Shown: piece by piece, positions 1 to 12,900 of the stretch | Layout: each line of letters begins with the position of its first letter | Position numbering within the stretch: the first letter of the stretch is position 1 | Assembly (NCBI GenBank): GCA_014843695.1 | Contig: CM026390.1 | Location: 10,425,890-10,489,889 of the forward strand | Reading direction: 5' to 3' | Origin: Archivesica marissinica | Taxonomy: Eukaryota; Mollusca; Bivalvia; Venerida; Vesicomyidae | DNA: 64,000 nt | Program-made: the position numbers and the translations under genes | Notes under the pieces: generated by a model | The model's input: the letters and a program-made list of their open reading frames with translations, nothing else | Told to the model about the DNA's origin: nothing | Databases searched by the model: none

Positions 1-144
1 ATTCATACTTGTCATTAACTTTTATCACGCTGTTGGCAAAATGAGGAGATGTCATGAAGATTTGAATGAAATGTCGACCCCTACTTTCTAGGAAAAATAT
101 TCTGCATTTGTTATCTCCTCATTTTGCGTACAGCATGCTAAATG

Positions 145-384
145 TTAACCCATTCAACACCAAACAACTGACATTGACTGATGCATGATATTTTTTACCA
201 ATAAATTAATAAGAAAATTACATTGGGACCAGTACATTTATCAAGATGTGTAATTTTGTCTAAAAATAGTAATATTACTGGCAAAATGTGCAGATCCTGA
301 TGAGATGGCTCATCACGAGCAGGCTCATCTGGATCTACTCTTTTTGTAAGCCTATTTAGAGGTATGTGGTGTTGAAAGGGTTAA
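145..384. mobile_element. TTAA-flanked MITE, family 1
   Basis: About 240 bp bounded by TTAA, with ends CCCATTCAACACC and GGTGTTGAAAGGG. An inner hairpin around gcagatcctgatgaga...tcatctggatc is shared with copies at 4117, 10384, 19713 and 53371. Confidence 0.75.
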
Positions 385-459
385 TCTCATTTCACTTTAA
401 TATTACAAGGAATCAGTATTGTTTGAGTTTTACTAAATGTTTTGCTTTGCTTAATCAGA

Positions 460-721
460 GTCCGCCTCCGTGGTCGAGTGGTTACGGTCACTGACCTACC
501 ACTGTAACCTATCATCACTGATGGTCACAGGTTGGAGCCCCGCTCAGGCTGTGTCTCATTTATATGAAAAAGTTGGCAGTTTCTTATGGAGGTTGGTGCA
601 CCCAAGTACTGGTTAACCGCTGGAGCCTGCCCAGGAAAGGTGTTGTTAGTTAAACTGCCCGCTGGCGATATAGCCCAAAATGGTGCTGATGCAGGCATAA
701 AGCCCGAAATATAAATATAAA
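460..721 (+). mobile_element. SINE family A (tRNA-headed), full copy
   Basis: The head TCCGCCTCCGTGGTCGAGTGG carries a pol III A box (tggtcgagtgg) and a degenerate B box (ggttggagccc). It is followed by the family body and an AT-rich tail (aaatataaatataaa). A 13-bp near-perfect target duplication, ttgcttaatcaga/ttgcttaatcgga, flanks it. Confidence 0.8.
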
Positions 722-886
722 TTGCTTAATCGGACAGTTGGTTCCAATGTTACAGCCATTATTTATTTACCTTATTAATTTCAATTTAAGCAAATTCTGA
801 AATAAAAATGTGAGAAAACATTTTGAACATTGCCTGTAGATAGAAACTAGCTGAGTAGTCTAATGTTTAACATGTCTGTACTTCAG

Positions 887-931
887 GATCTGATTGTGAT
901 GCGGGATGCTTTTGATATAATTCTGCCAAAG
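887..931 (+). CDS. ADSL: ADSL coding exon a (15 codons)
   Basis: Reads [15 protein letters not shown] between acceptor ttcag and donor gtttgt, in phase 0 at both ends. It corresponds to the DLIILRNALDLLLPK stretch of vertebrate ADSL. No upstream exon (the region ending in the GDNT motif) is visible in bases 1-886. The donor is immediately followed by a 21-bp minisatellite. Confidence 0.93.
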
Positions 932-3900
932 GTTTGTACGTTAGCTCACCTGAACTCTTGTACGTTAGCTCACCTGAACTCTTGTACGATTGATGTGAGC
1001 TCTTGTACGATCGATGTGAACTCTGGTACGATCGATGTGAGCTCTTGTACGATCGATGTAAACTCTTGTACGATTGATGTGAACTCTTGTACGATCGATG
1101 TAAACTCTTGTACGATCGATGTGAACTCTTGTACGATCGATGTGAACTCTTGTACGATCGATGTGAGCTCTTGTACGATCGATGTAAACTCTTGTACGAT
1201 CGATGTGAACTCTTGTACGATCGATGTGAACTCTTGTATGTGAGCTCTTGTACGATCGATGTGAGCTCTTGTACGATCGATGTGAGCTCTTGTACGATCG
1301 ATGTGAGCTCTTGTACGATCGATGTGAGCTCTTGTACGATCGATGAGAGCTCTTGTACGATCGAGATGAGCTCTTATGCGATCGATGTAAACTCTTGTAC
1401 GATCGAGATGAGCTCTTGTACGATCGATATAAACTCTTGTACGATCGATGTGAGCTCTTGTACGATCGATGAGAGCTCTTGTACGATCGAGATGAGCTCT
1501 TATACGATCGATGTAAACTCTTGTACGATCGAGATGAGCTCTTGTACGATCGATATAAACTCTTGTACGATCGAGATGAGCTCTTATACGATCGATGTGA
1601 GCTCTTGTATGATCGAGATGAGCTCTTGTACGATTGATGTGAGCTCTTTTACGATCGAGATGAGCTCTTGTACGATCGATGTAAACTCTTGTACGATCGA
1701 GATGAGCTCTTGTATGATCAATGTGAACTCTTGTACGATCGATGTGAGCTCTTGTACGATCGAGATGAGCTCTTGTACGATCGATGTGAGCTCTTGTACG
1801 ATCAAGATGAGCTCCTGGTCAATCGATGTGAACTCTTGTACGATCGATGTGAGCTCTTGTATGATCGAGATGAGCTCTTGTACGATAGATGTGAGCTCTT
1901 TTACGATCAAGATGAGCTCTTGTACGATCGATGTAAACTCTTGTACGAGCGATGTGAACTCTTGTACGATCGATGTGAGCTCTTGTACGATCGATGTGAG
2001 CTCTTGTACGATCGATGTGAGCTCTTGTACGATCGATGTAAACTCTTGTATGATCAATGTGAGCTCTTGTACGATCAATGTGAGCTCTTGTACAATCGCG
2101 ATGAACTCTTGTACGATTGATGTGAGCTCTTTTACGATCGAGATGAGCTCTTGTACGATCGATGTAAACTCTTGTACGATCGAGATGAGCTCTTGTATGA
2201 TCAATGTGAACTCTTGTACGATCGATGTGAGCTCTTGTACGATCGAGATGAGCTCTTGTACGATCGATGTGAGCTCTTGTACGATCAAGATGAGCTCCTG
2301 GTCAATCGATGTGAACTCTTGTACGATCGATGTGAGCTCTTGTATGATCGAGATGAGCTCTTGTACGATAGATGTGAGCTCTTTTACGATCAAGATGAGC
2401 TCTTGTACGATCGATGTAAACTCTTGTACGAGCGATGTGAACTCTTGTACGATCGATGTGAGCTCTTGTACGATCGATGTGAGCTCTTGTACGATCGATG
2501 TGAGCTCTTGTACGATCGATGTAAACTCTTGTATGATCAATGTGAGCTCTTGTACGATCAATGTGAGCTCTTGTACAATCGCGATGAACTCTTGTACGAT
2601 TGAGATGAGCTCTTGTACGATCGAGATGAGCTCTTGTACGATCGATGTGAACTCTTGTATGATCGATGTGAGCTCTTGTACGATCGAGATGTGCTCTAGC
2701 TCTGATAGAAAGTTACCTTGGGGCGATACCTAGGCTGATATTACTTTGATATGAATTTGAACATTCAATAATTGAAATCATGCTCTTCATTATCCATTTA
2801 TCAGTTATAAATCACAATTACTGAATTAGATTATTATAAGATACACTAAAACTATTACCACGAAACTACCAACATCTGTTATCTGTCACACACTGGTACA
2901 ATATGGGGAGTAAACAAACTAGCATGTGTTATTTAAAAAGAACTAGTTCTGATACGGCTGTTTGTGGTTTGATACGGGCACGTGACCTTATCAATCCAAC
3001 AATCGTAATATCAGACCAGAAAACACAGCGTATCATCCTGAGTTGTAGACAGTATTGTGATAGGCAAAAAATAGGCTCAAATTCATATCTAAGTAATATT
3101 ACACTTTATTTGACTTTAATTAGCAAATATGTCTGTCCAGCTCCAGTTTATACACATTTATTTTAGCTCAATTGCGAAACAAGTTCTTACAACTTATCAC
3201 TTGCGAGACCTCATTCCTGATGGAATCCATTGCAACGATGAGATAGAAGGGCACAGGCGCAACGGCTCCAGCTGGGCTCGAACTCCGGACCTTGCGCACC
3301 TGAAGCGAACGCGCTACAATTTCGCTATCACGACTTTCAGTTCAACATTTACTTGTTTGTTTGATGTTGTTTCTGATCCGCATATCAACAGGTATTGCAC
3401 ATAGTTCCTGTAGAAATCGTGTAGCACTGTGCCCTGTTAAATATGGGTCATCCGACCGGAATGATGGTGTACAGTCAAACCTGTCTTAAGCATCCAGGCA
3501 AGGGAATCTCAGAAAGTGGCTGCTTAGGACAGGTGGCTGCTTAATAGAGGACAAATGTATAATAAAACAGCATATTGGGAATCTGGAAACTGGCTGCTTA
3601 ATAGAGGTGAACACTAACACAGGTTTGACTGTATATTGATAAGTTGTATTTCTAGTTGGCAAGATGTATCCAAAGATTGTCGGTGTTTGCTGAGGACTAC
3701 AGAAGTTTGCCGTGTCTGGCCTATACTCATTTACAGTATGTATGTATGTACAGCTATAATACCTCTATGTGCCTTCATGGCCGAGTGGATAACATCGTTG
3801 CCTTCATATTACTTGCCCATCACTGCTGCTGGTTTGACTTGCACTGGTGTTCTCGAATTATTTCATGTGAGTAAGCTATCCAGTTGGCTTGCAGAAGGTC

Positions 3901-6900
3901 GGTGGTTCTACCTTGGTGTCTGTTCATGCCTGACATTGTGCTCTGAGGGAGGCACCCAGGATCTTCCTCAATCTATAAATAGCTAAAATTAAATCGCTAT
4001 GTGAACTAATGTGCGATGTTAAACACCAAAACCATAGTTTTGACCAAAATTCAAGAATACTTGCTTTGAAAGACCAACTTTGTACCTAGCTGCAGCTTCT
4101 ATTATGCAATATAACATTAACCCATTCAACACCAAGTAACTCACATGGACTGGTCCATGATATTCATAAACCAATAAATGAATCAGAAAATCACATTTGG
4201 ACAAGTTCATTTATCAAAATGGGTAATTATGTCTAAAAATAGTCATATCACTGGCAAAAAGTGCAGATCCTGATGAGACGGCTCGTCACGAGCCGGCTCA
4301 TCTGGATCTACACTTTTTGTAAGCCTATTTAGAGGTCTGTGGTGTTGAAAGGGTTAAGCATCAGATGACAGAACTGTTGCCCAATTAAGTTAATTTGCAT
4401 AAATTAAGCTTCATTGTTACTGTTATTGTTGAAGTCTGTCTTGCCTACCCGCAAACCTTGTCTCATATTGGAGAGGACAACATTTACTAGTTTATACAAA
4501 TTTATTTTAGCTCGATTGCGAAACAAGTTCTTACAACTTCTATTACCATAATCACTCTCGAGACCTCATTCCTGATGGAGAGAGAGGAGGCAACGTGGAA
4601 TTTAAATGCCTTGCCTACGGTCACAATCGTAACGTCTCCAGTTTACTCCATTTACTGTAATCTATTTAGATAAACAGTTACTGTAAGCTATTTAGACAAA
4701 CCTCGCGCCATGAGACAAATGACAAAATTACATTTTTCTTTACTAGATCTACCTATTGAGATGAATCTAAGATATACGCATTAAGCAAAGGGCTCAAGCT
4801 CACATCCTCTCGATTGCGAGGTGAACACCATATCCATTATGTCACGGAGGCGCCATAATATAATACTGGCTGTCCAATTAGCACAGTGGTTAGCGCAATC
4901 GCTTAGCACCAATGCAACCTGAGTGCGATACTTGGACTGGGAAGTATGTGAGATAGTATGGTTGTCACCAGATCGGACAGGTGCGTTTTCTCAGGGTACT
5001 CCGCTTTCCTCCCACAAAAATGACCACATTTACACTTTCATCCAATGAGAGTGATTAATATAAGTTGTTAAAACTTACTTCGCAATCGTAAAATAAACAA
5101 ATTTTAAACTTATAATATAATACTAGAAATGTAATCTAAACTTGGGCCGCCGTTGACAATGCTACAAAAACATCACAATAGGACACACAAAAGGCCGCCT
5201 CCGTGGTCGAGTGGTTCAGGTCGCTGACTTGTATACCACTCTAACCTATCATCACTGATGGTCACTGGTTCAAGCCCCTCTTAGATGTGTCTCTTTATAT
5301 GAAAAAGTTGGCAGTTTCTTACAGAGGTTGATGCACCAAGTACTTGTTAACTGCTGGAGCCTGCCCAAGAATTGTGCAGTTAGGTAAACTGCCCATCACT
5401 CATATGGGTAGCTCAACAGACAGCGACGATAAATAATGTTTAAAAAATCTTTGTTTTGTTGGCATCACAGCAAAACTATTTTTTCCTATCATTTCAAATT
5501 TGGACATTGCCTGTTCTTTCTCTGTAAAACTACATCAATGAGCAATAGTGCATGGGTTTGCATTACCTCCTTGACAGATAAAGTCTGATTTATCCTGAAC
5601 TGTATATTGCTCCTTTTAATTGAATACTTTGTTTTAACTGTTGATCCCTAACCAGATGTTGCGGTATGATAAATGTGAATTTACTTGATAACATAGAACA
5701 TATGTCGAGATGTAATAATTTATTCATTATAATATAAGAAAACAGGTAAACATTGAAAGTATGTGATGCAAAGGAAACCACGATGAAAACAGAGGAAACC
5801 AATGAGAGACATCGGTCAGTTACTGCCCCTGAATACTCCCTAATTGAAAACCGATAACAATTATAGTATGTGATGGAAAGGATATCACGATGAAAACAGA
5901 GGAAACCAATTAAAAAGACCTGTCCTCCTTCAAGAGTATTCAGGGGCAATAACTAGTCTCTCATTGATATTGATGACAGCGAACAAGGTTAAATATCTTT
6001 CAGACCAGCTCAGTTAACGACAGTGGGGAAGAGGGGCTGTCTCTGGATCCAAGATCTGCTGATGGACTTGCGCAACATTGAACGTGCACGCAGTGATCTG
6101 CGGTTCAGAGGGGTTAAAGGTACAACGGGAACACAGGCTAGCTTTCTTGCTCTATTTGATGGAGACGGTGGAAAGGTAACATTTTTATATAATTATCTAC
6201 TATTTAACATATTGCAAAATGAGCTTTAACATCTTGTATTAATCATTTTAGTTGGTGCGGTTGAAACGTATATATGATCATTCGTGTGGGATATACCCTG
6301 AGAAAACCCACCTGTTCGATCTGGTGACCACCGTAGCATCTCACATGCTTAGTGACTGTTGGAGTTTAGTTGAAGTCACACAACAGTAAACAATCTTACG
6401 TGTTTACAGCTTGTTTTCTGGATGCAATTAAAGACATATCCTGGAATAAGTTGTAGCGGAGAGAATTTTCTAAAATTGTGCATGCACATACTACGAGATA
6501 TAATAGCCTGAAAACATACTTCATATTAATAATAGGTCGCCATGGTTACATTTGTACGGTGTCTATTTTTTAGAACACCACTATTCGGCATGTTCACGAA
6601 ACCTGGGGCAAATAAATAAAATAAAAAAATACAAGGTACCAAAATGTCACAAAAACAACATATAAGGAATGCACTGTTTGGTCAAACAACATATAAGGAG
6701 TGCACTGTTTGGTCAAACAACATATAAGGAATGCACTGTTTGGTCAAACAACATATAAGGAATGCACTGTTTGGTCAAACAACATATAAGGAATGCACTG
6801 TTTGGTCAAACAACATATAAGGAATGCACTGTTTGGTCAAACAACATATAAGGAATGCACTGTTTGGTCAAAATTATGTATTATACCTTATAATATAAGT

Positions 6901-9900
6901 AATAATCTTCCAAGATCCTTTATAATGTTTAATTTGCTAAAAACTTTTATTTCAGGGTCAAGGGTTGTCAAATTGTAAAATATTAACATTTTCATGAATA
7001 ACAACAATTCTAGCGGAGAGATTTGTACAATTTTTGTGATAGATATTGATCAATATATATAATATCAGAAAATACAATTAAAAACTACACGTCGTCACGC
7101 TTGTTTCTGAGATATATAACTATAGGTTACCATGCTTGTTTCTGAGATATATAACATTTAATTATCTCCCTTTATCAAAAAACGATGAAGATTTCAATCT
7201 GAGGCGTATTATTGGAAGTTGTTCCAATAAACATATTTTGTCACTAAAAGTTTGTTTTTTTACTCTTTATAAAGACAGATAATTGAAAACACTTTCAATA
7301 ATACGCTTCAGATTTGTTACTCTAGGCTTTCCGGCTGATAATTTCTCCTTATATAGTTGAGACAAACCATCTAAACCATTCCGAATAATGGCCAGTTTTA
7401 AATGCTGGAGTCAAAGTCCGCTACTTGCTATTTTTTTCACCATTTCATTTGATAACGCCTTGTCACTTACTAAGCAACTCATTGTTGACACATAGTTGGA
7501 GATATATCGTGATCTGCCTTACAAGGAAATAGCGTGTCTGAATCGATGGCAACTGCATCGTCACAGTTTTGGGCTGATATTTGTTCCTATCGTTGAAAGA
7601 AAAGTAATTCTTACAATACTTTACCTTCTTTTCGAAATGAAACATCCTGATTTGCGTCTCTTCACTGACGGCATCGCAAATTCGTTTAGATTTTTATATT
7701 GTATTTGGAAACGCGAAAATGATTTGTTTGACCGAAATCCGTTCAAGTTGTAATGAACTCAAAGTACCGAAACATAAATAAGCGGAAAGAGTATGTGGGG
7801 AAACATGCGCACTAACAACTCTGGATATGTCTTTATGTTCTGTCATAATTTTAACCCTTTCCCTCGTAGAGATTTAGGTTAATATACTATTATATCTCCA
7901 TACAAACAACAGCCATTTAGCTATCATGCAGTGGATAAGTAGTGGCCATATCTATCCCACCTCCATAGATATTACTGGGACTATATGAGATTCTGGACTT
8001 TATATGAACATTGGTTTGGCTACCACATTGTCAATGTATGTCGTATTGGTAACGGTGTCAAGAGGTGCTTCTATGAGGGAAAAGGTTAAGATGAAGTAAT
8101 ATTTTCAACTGATCCTGCTGTCATTTTTTTCAGGTGGAAATATTGGACAAGCTTGTTACAGAAATGGCAGGATTCAAGCAGTATGTGGAATATTAATAGT
8201 TTAATTAAAGTCCCTATTTGCGGCTTCTTTATTTTTCAAGTGAAAATATTAATGGCTTTTGAAAATTTTATGGTGTGCGGTATACACGGGTATTCAGTTT
8301 TTCTCCCCGTTTTAGTGCCAAAAAGTAGATGCGCGTTTTACACGATAGCGCGTTATACATCGGTAAATACGGTAGACTAAAATTCATATTCAAATGTATC
8401 GCAATGTTATCTTTAACATGCCACTATATGTATTTTCAATCTTATTGATGATTTTGTAAATAAATATCGACGTCATAGTTCTGCTTAGTAGCCATTATGT
8501 TCTGTCGCCACGAGTGAATCATTTTCTTTGTGTGTTTTACGTTTATTTATCGTCGCTACCGGTTGCCCATATGAACGACACCTCCTGAAGCGATTAGTCA
8601 CTTTAGATTTTTGGAGGATAATGCAATGATACAGACAAAGACCCATTCCAATATCTCATCTGGGTATCTTACGAGCACAATGTAAAGCACCGACACGAGA
8701 CCTCGGTTTAAAGTCCCATCTGAAAGACTTAATTTACATGTTGCCCATATGAGCGACACCTCCTGAAGAGATTAGTAATTTTAGAGGATAGTGCAATGAT
8801 ACAGACGGAGACCCATTCCAGAGTCTCCTCTGGTTCTTTTACGTGCACGGTGTAAAGACCTCGGTTTACCGTTCCCATCTGAAAGACTGTTAATTTTATT
8901 AGGGTCAGACGGGGGATCGAACCTGCGATCCCTGGATTACCAGTCCAGCATATTACCACTGGACTACAGATCCGTCAGAACCATTTTCATTGGTGAAGAT
9001 CGTTTCACAATTGAACCCTTCATACGCATGACCAGTTTTAAGACTGCCAAATAAATAATTATGTTTTAGGTACTTCCTGATCTGTGGACAGACATATTCA
9101 CGGAAAGTGGACATTGACTGTCTAAGCACATTAGCAAGTCTTGGAGCATCCATACATAAGGTAACATTTTGTAGCCAGTAATTATTAATATAACTAGAGA
9201 TGTTACGGACGGAAACGATATCTATGTATCACTAATGCATGGCTGCCTATACGTTATCTATGTATCACTAATGCATGGCTGCCTATACGTTATCTATGTA
9301 TCACTAATGCATGGCTGCCTATACGTTATCTATGTATCACTAATGCATGGCTGCCTATACGTTATCTATGTATCACTACGTTATCTATGTATCACTAATG
9401 CATGGCTGCCTATACGATATCAATACGTACTGCTCACCTTTCACAAGTGGCAGCTTTCTTGTAGATTAAAAATGCACCGATCGCATTATTCAATGGTTGC
9501 AAATGCACAGAAGATGTAGTGTTTGTTTTCTGGACGAATGGGAATTTATGTGATAAGAATTACTGCTATGTATTCATATTAAAATTGTCCAATTGTTTTC
9601 AGGGAACTAGTTTCCAAGCTTTCACTGGTGTGCGCATAGAAATACTGGCTTAAGCTGGAATCCAGAAATGGCCAGGTCAATCTATTTACGTAGTTGAAAT
9701 TCTGCAACAATAATTGGTTCCCATATGATTCGTGGATGTTCCAGCAGAGATGTGGAATATACTATTATGTTGGACAGGGTTTCATGTTATTGTCAACATT
9801 TTGGCATTTTTTCTAAACTATGCACTTTATAATTTATATACATTCACTCAATACCATATACGAGTGTATATTATGAGTGAGTTTTCAATTGTCCTTCTAT

Positions 9901-12900
9901 TACATATTTTTCTTGTTAATTCACATGGTTGATTGATTGGCAAGTATACATGGAAGACACGTTGGAAGACATTGTGTACAAGAAATATACAGCCAAAGCG
10001 AGATTGTCCATTATGTTTTAAGCTGGGCGTAGCCCTTTAATTAGACCTATGCATGTAATTCCTTTAATGAGAGACATTCGTCAGTTACTGCCCCTGAATA
10101 CTCCATTAAAGTATGTAGGTCCTCTTTAGTTGTTTCCTCTGTTTTTATCGTTGTTTCCTTTGCACAACATACTATTAATTGTGTCCACTTCCTCATCCTT
10201 TAATTATTATGTTACTATATCTCGACAGATATCCTACTGTATATCCAATGGGTACTTATCTGTAAACAATTGTTATCAATTAATTAGCATGAATTTTGAT
10301 CAAATCATTTATCATACCACATCATCTTGTTAGGGGAAAACAGTTATCGAAAAGTCAGCTAGCTCTCTCATTGTTATCCAATCTTAACCCTTTCAACACC
10401 ACAGACCTCTAAATAGGCTTACAAAAAGTGTAGATCCAGATGAGCCGGCTCGTGACGAGCCGTCTCATCAGGATCTGCACTTTTTGCCAGTGATATGACT
10501 ATTTTTAGACATAATTACCCATTTTGATAAATGAACTTGTCCAAATGTGATTTTCTGATTCATTTATTGGTTTATGAATATCATGGACCAGTCCATGTGA
10601 GTTACTTGGTGTTGAATGGGTTAAAATCACTTTTCCCTGGTCATTACCATGACATGACAGCATGTTGCACAGTGATCACCATGACATTATGATATTTTGC
10701 AGTCAAGGTCACTGTTACTAAATATAGAAAACAGCTTCCCATTCTGTACACAAGAGTGATTGAAATAACTTAACACACATGTCAGATCACCATCACTTGA
10801 CAATGTGCTGCCTGGACAATTTAGTAATATTGATTTAGAAAAATAGATTCTGCACCATTACATTGTCATACATGGACATATTTTGAAATATCTTTACTCA
10901 AATGTTCACCCTGCCAACAACCCTCACTGGGAATCACGAGTCTCCCGATTTGCACCCATTAATTCGATCTTCCTCAGGAGGCTCATTCTTCAGATTTTGA
11001 AAAAAATTCATGTTATGTTTGGGCAATAACGGAGTATTATGGATAATTCGATAATCGTCTACTCAAACAGACTGATTAGTTGATTGTCAGTTTGCAAACA
11101 CCAATTAACCCATTTCATTCTGGATACATTTAAAGGATTTTGCAAACAACAGGATCTATGTTGTTTGCTACATAGCCAAGTGTCTTAGCAAGATCATCTG
11201 AATAGCAAACAGTCCGCCTCCGTGGTCGAGTGGTTAAGGTCGCTGACTTGTATACCACTGTAACCTATCATCACTGATGGTCACGGGTTCGAGCCCCGCT
11301 CAGACCGTGTCTCATTTATATGAAAAAGTTGGCAGTTTCTTACGGAGGTTGGTGCACCAAGTATGGTTAACCGCTGGAGCCTGCCCAGAAAGGTGTTGTT
11401 AGTAAACGCCCGCCGACGATATAGCCCAAAATGGTGCTGATGCAGGCGTAAAACCCGAAATATAACATAACATAATAACTGAATAGCAAACAGCATAGAG
11501 CCTGATCAGACGGCACGTTCCGTGGCAGCTGATCTGGCTCTATGTTCTTTGCAAATACTGTTTGAATGGTATCCAGAATCTAATGGGTTAATAAATTCAC
11601 ATACCGTATATACTCGGCCATAAGTCGACCTTATTTGCTTCTAAAATTTGCCCCAAAAAGCTGCATCGACTTATGGCCGAGTCACACAATGTTTTACAAA
11701 TATTTCCGAAATTTTGCTGCCGATTTACATCAATTATCATTGGCAACTATGCTAATATTTGCTGCAGTTATGCATACTCGCTACCATGTTAAATAAAAAG
11801 TTCAAAAACGGTTCAAGTTATCGTTGTTTTATATATTGAGAGTTTATAATATGCTATTAGTGTGGTTTCATTGCATTGGATATTCTGGATGTAAATATTC
11901 TTTGATCTCCAAGAGAGCCGACAGTTTCAAAGCAGCGAATTTCTGTCCTTTGATCTACCCGACAAATTTTCTGAAAAAGTTGCCTCGACTTATGGGCGGG
12001 TGCATGCAAAATACACGTTTTTAGCTCCAAAATACGACCTCGACTTATGAGCGAGTATATACGGTACCTGTAACATTTAAATCAAGTATTCCTTCAACCA
12101 ATGATATTATAATCCTACGTAAATCCGTGAATTTGTAAAGCTACCTGCAAACAGTCTTTGATCTCAACATCTAAAGGTAGTGCCAGGGTGCTTAGCGTAT
12201 TGTTCCCAGCCATTAGTAGGCTCATGAAATACTAGTTTAATATTTGCATGAAGAAACATCCTTCGAAAACATCTCCCTCTTGAAGACCCCAATCTACCTC
12301 TTTGGAAAGTCAAATCTCCCTCTTAGGGGGCAGCCACAAGTTGGCAGGTCTGGCATGACGACATCATATCCACATTCAAGGTTACTGTTACTAAAGTGCA
12401 AAGATGGTTTCCTCTCAAAACCCTTATTACACATGGATATATTTTGAAATTCAGCATTTAAAATCTAGATAAATCAGACGGCACATTTTTTAGTATCATA
12501 TTCCTTGGTAGATAACCTTGATATTATTAATACTGATCAGTTATGCACATGTATGTTTTACTCCTCAGATTTGTACAGATATACGGTTACTGGCCAGCTT
12601 TAAAGAATTAGAAGAACCGTTTGAAAAGGATCAGATTGGTAACATATTTGGATTTATTATTTAGACTTATTATCTGGTGACTACCATACCATCTCGCATA
12701 CTACCCGGTCCGAGGATCGAACCCGAGTTGCAATGGTGAGACGCGAGCGTGCTAACCACAGCGCTAATCGGACAGCCTAAAATATCACAGTCAAATGAAA
12801 CCCTATTGTACAAATATTCGTTTTGCATCGGTCAAGCGTCCAAGATCAAATGTAAACGTCAAATCTGGCCATTTCATTCATCACTTTATGGAATAAGCTT

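Noticed and set aside
1087..2733. Open frame of 548 codons (SCTIDVS repeats) and its reverse frame
   Set aside because: It is the 21-bp minisatellite within ADSL intron a. The unit length is a multiple of three, so frames stay open by construction.
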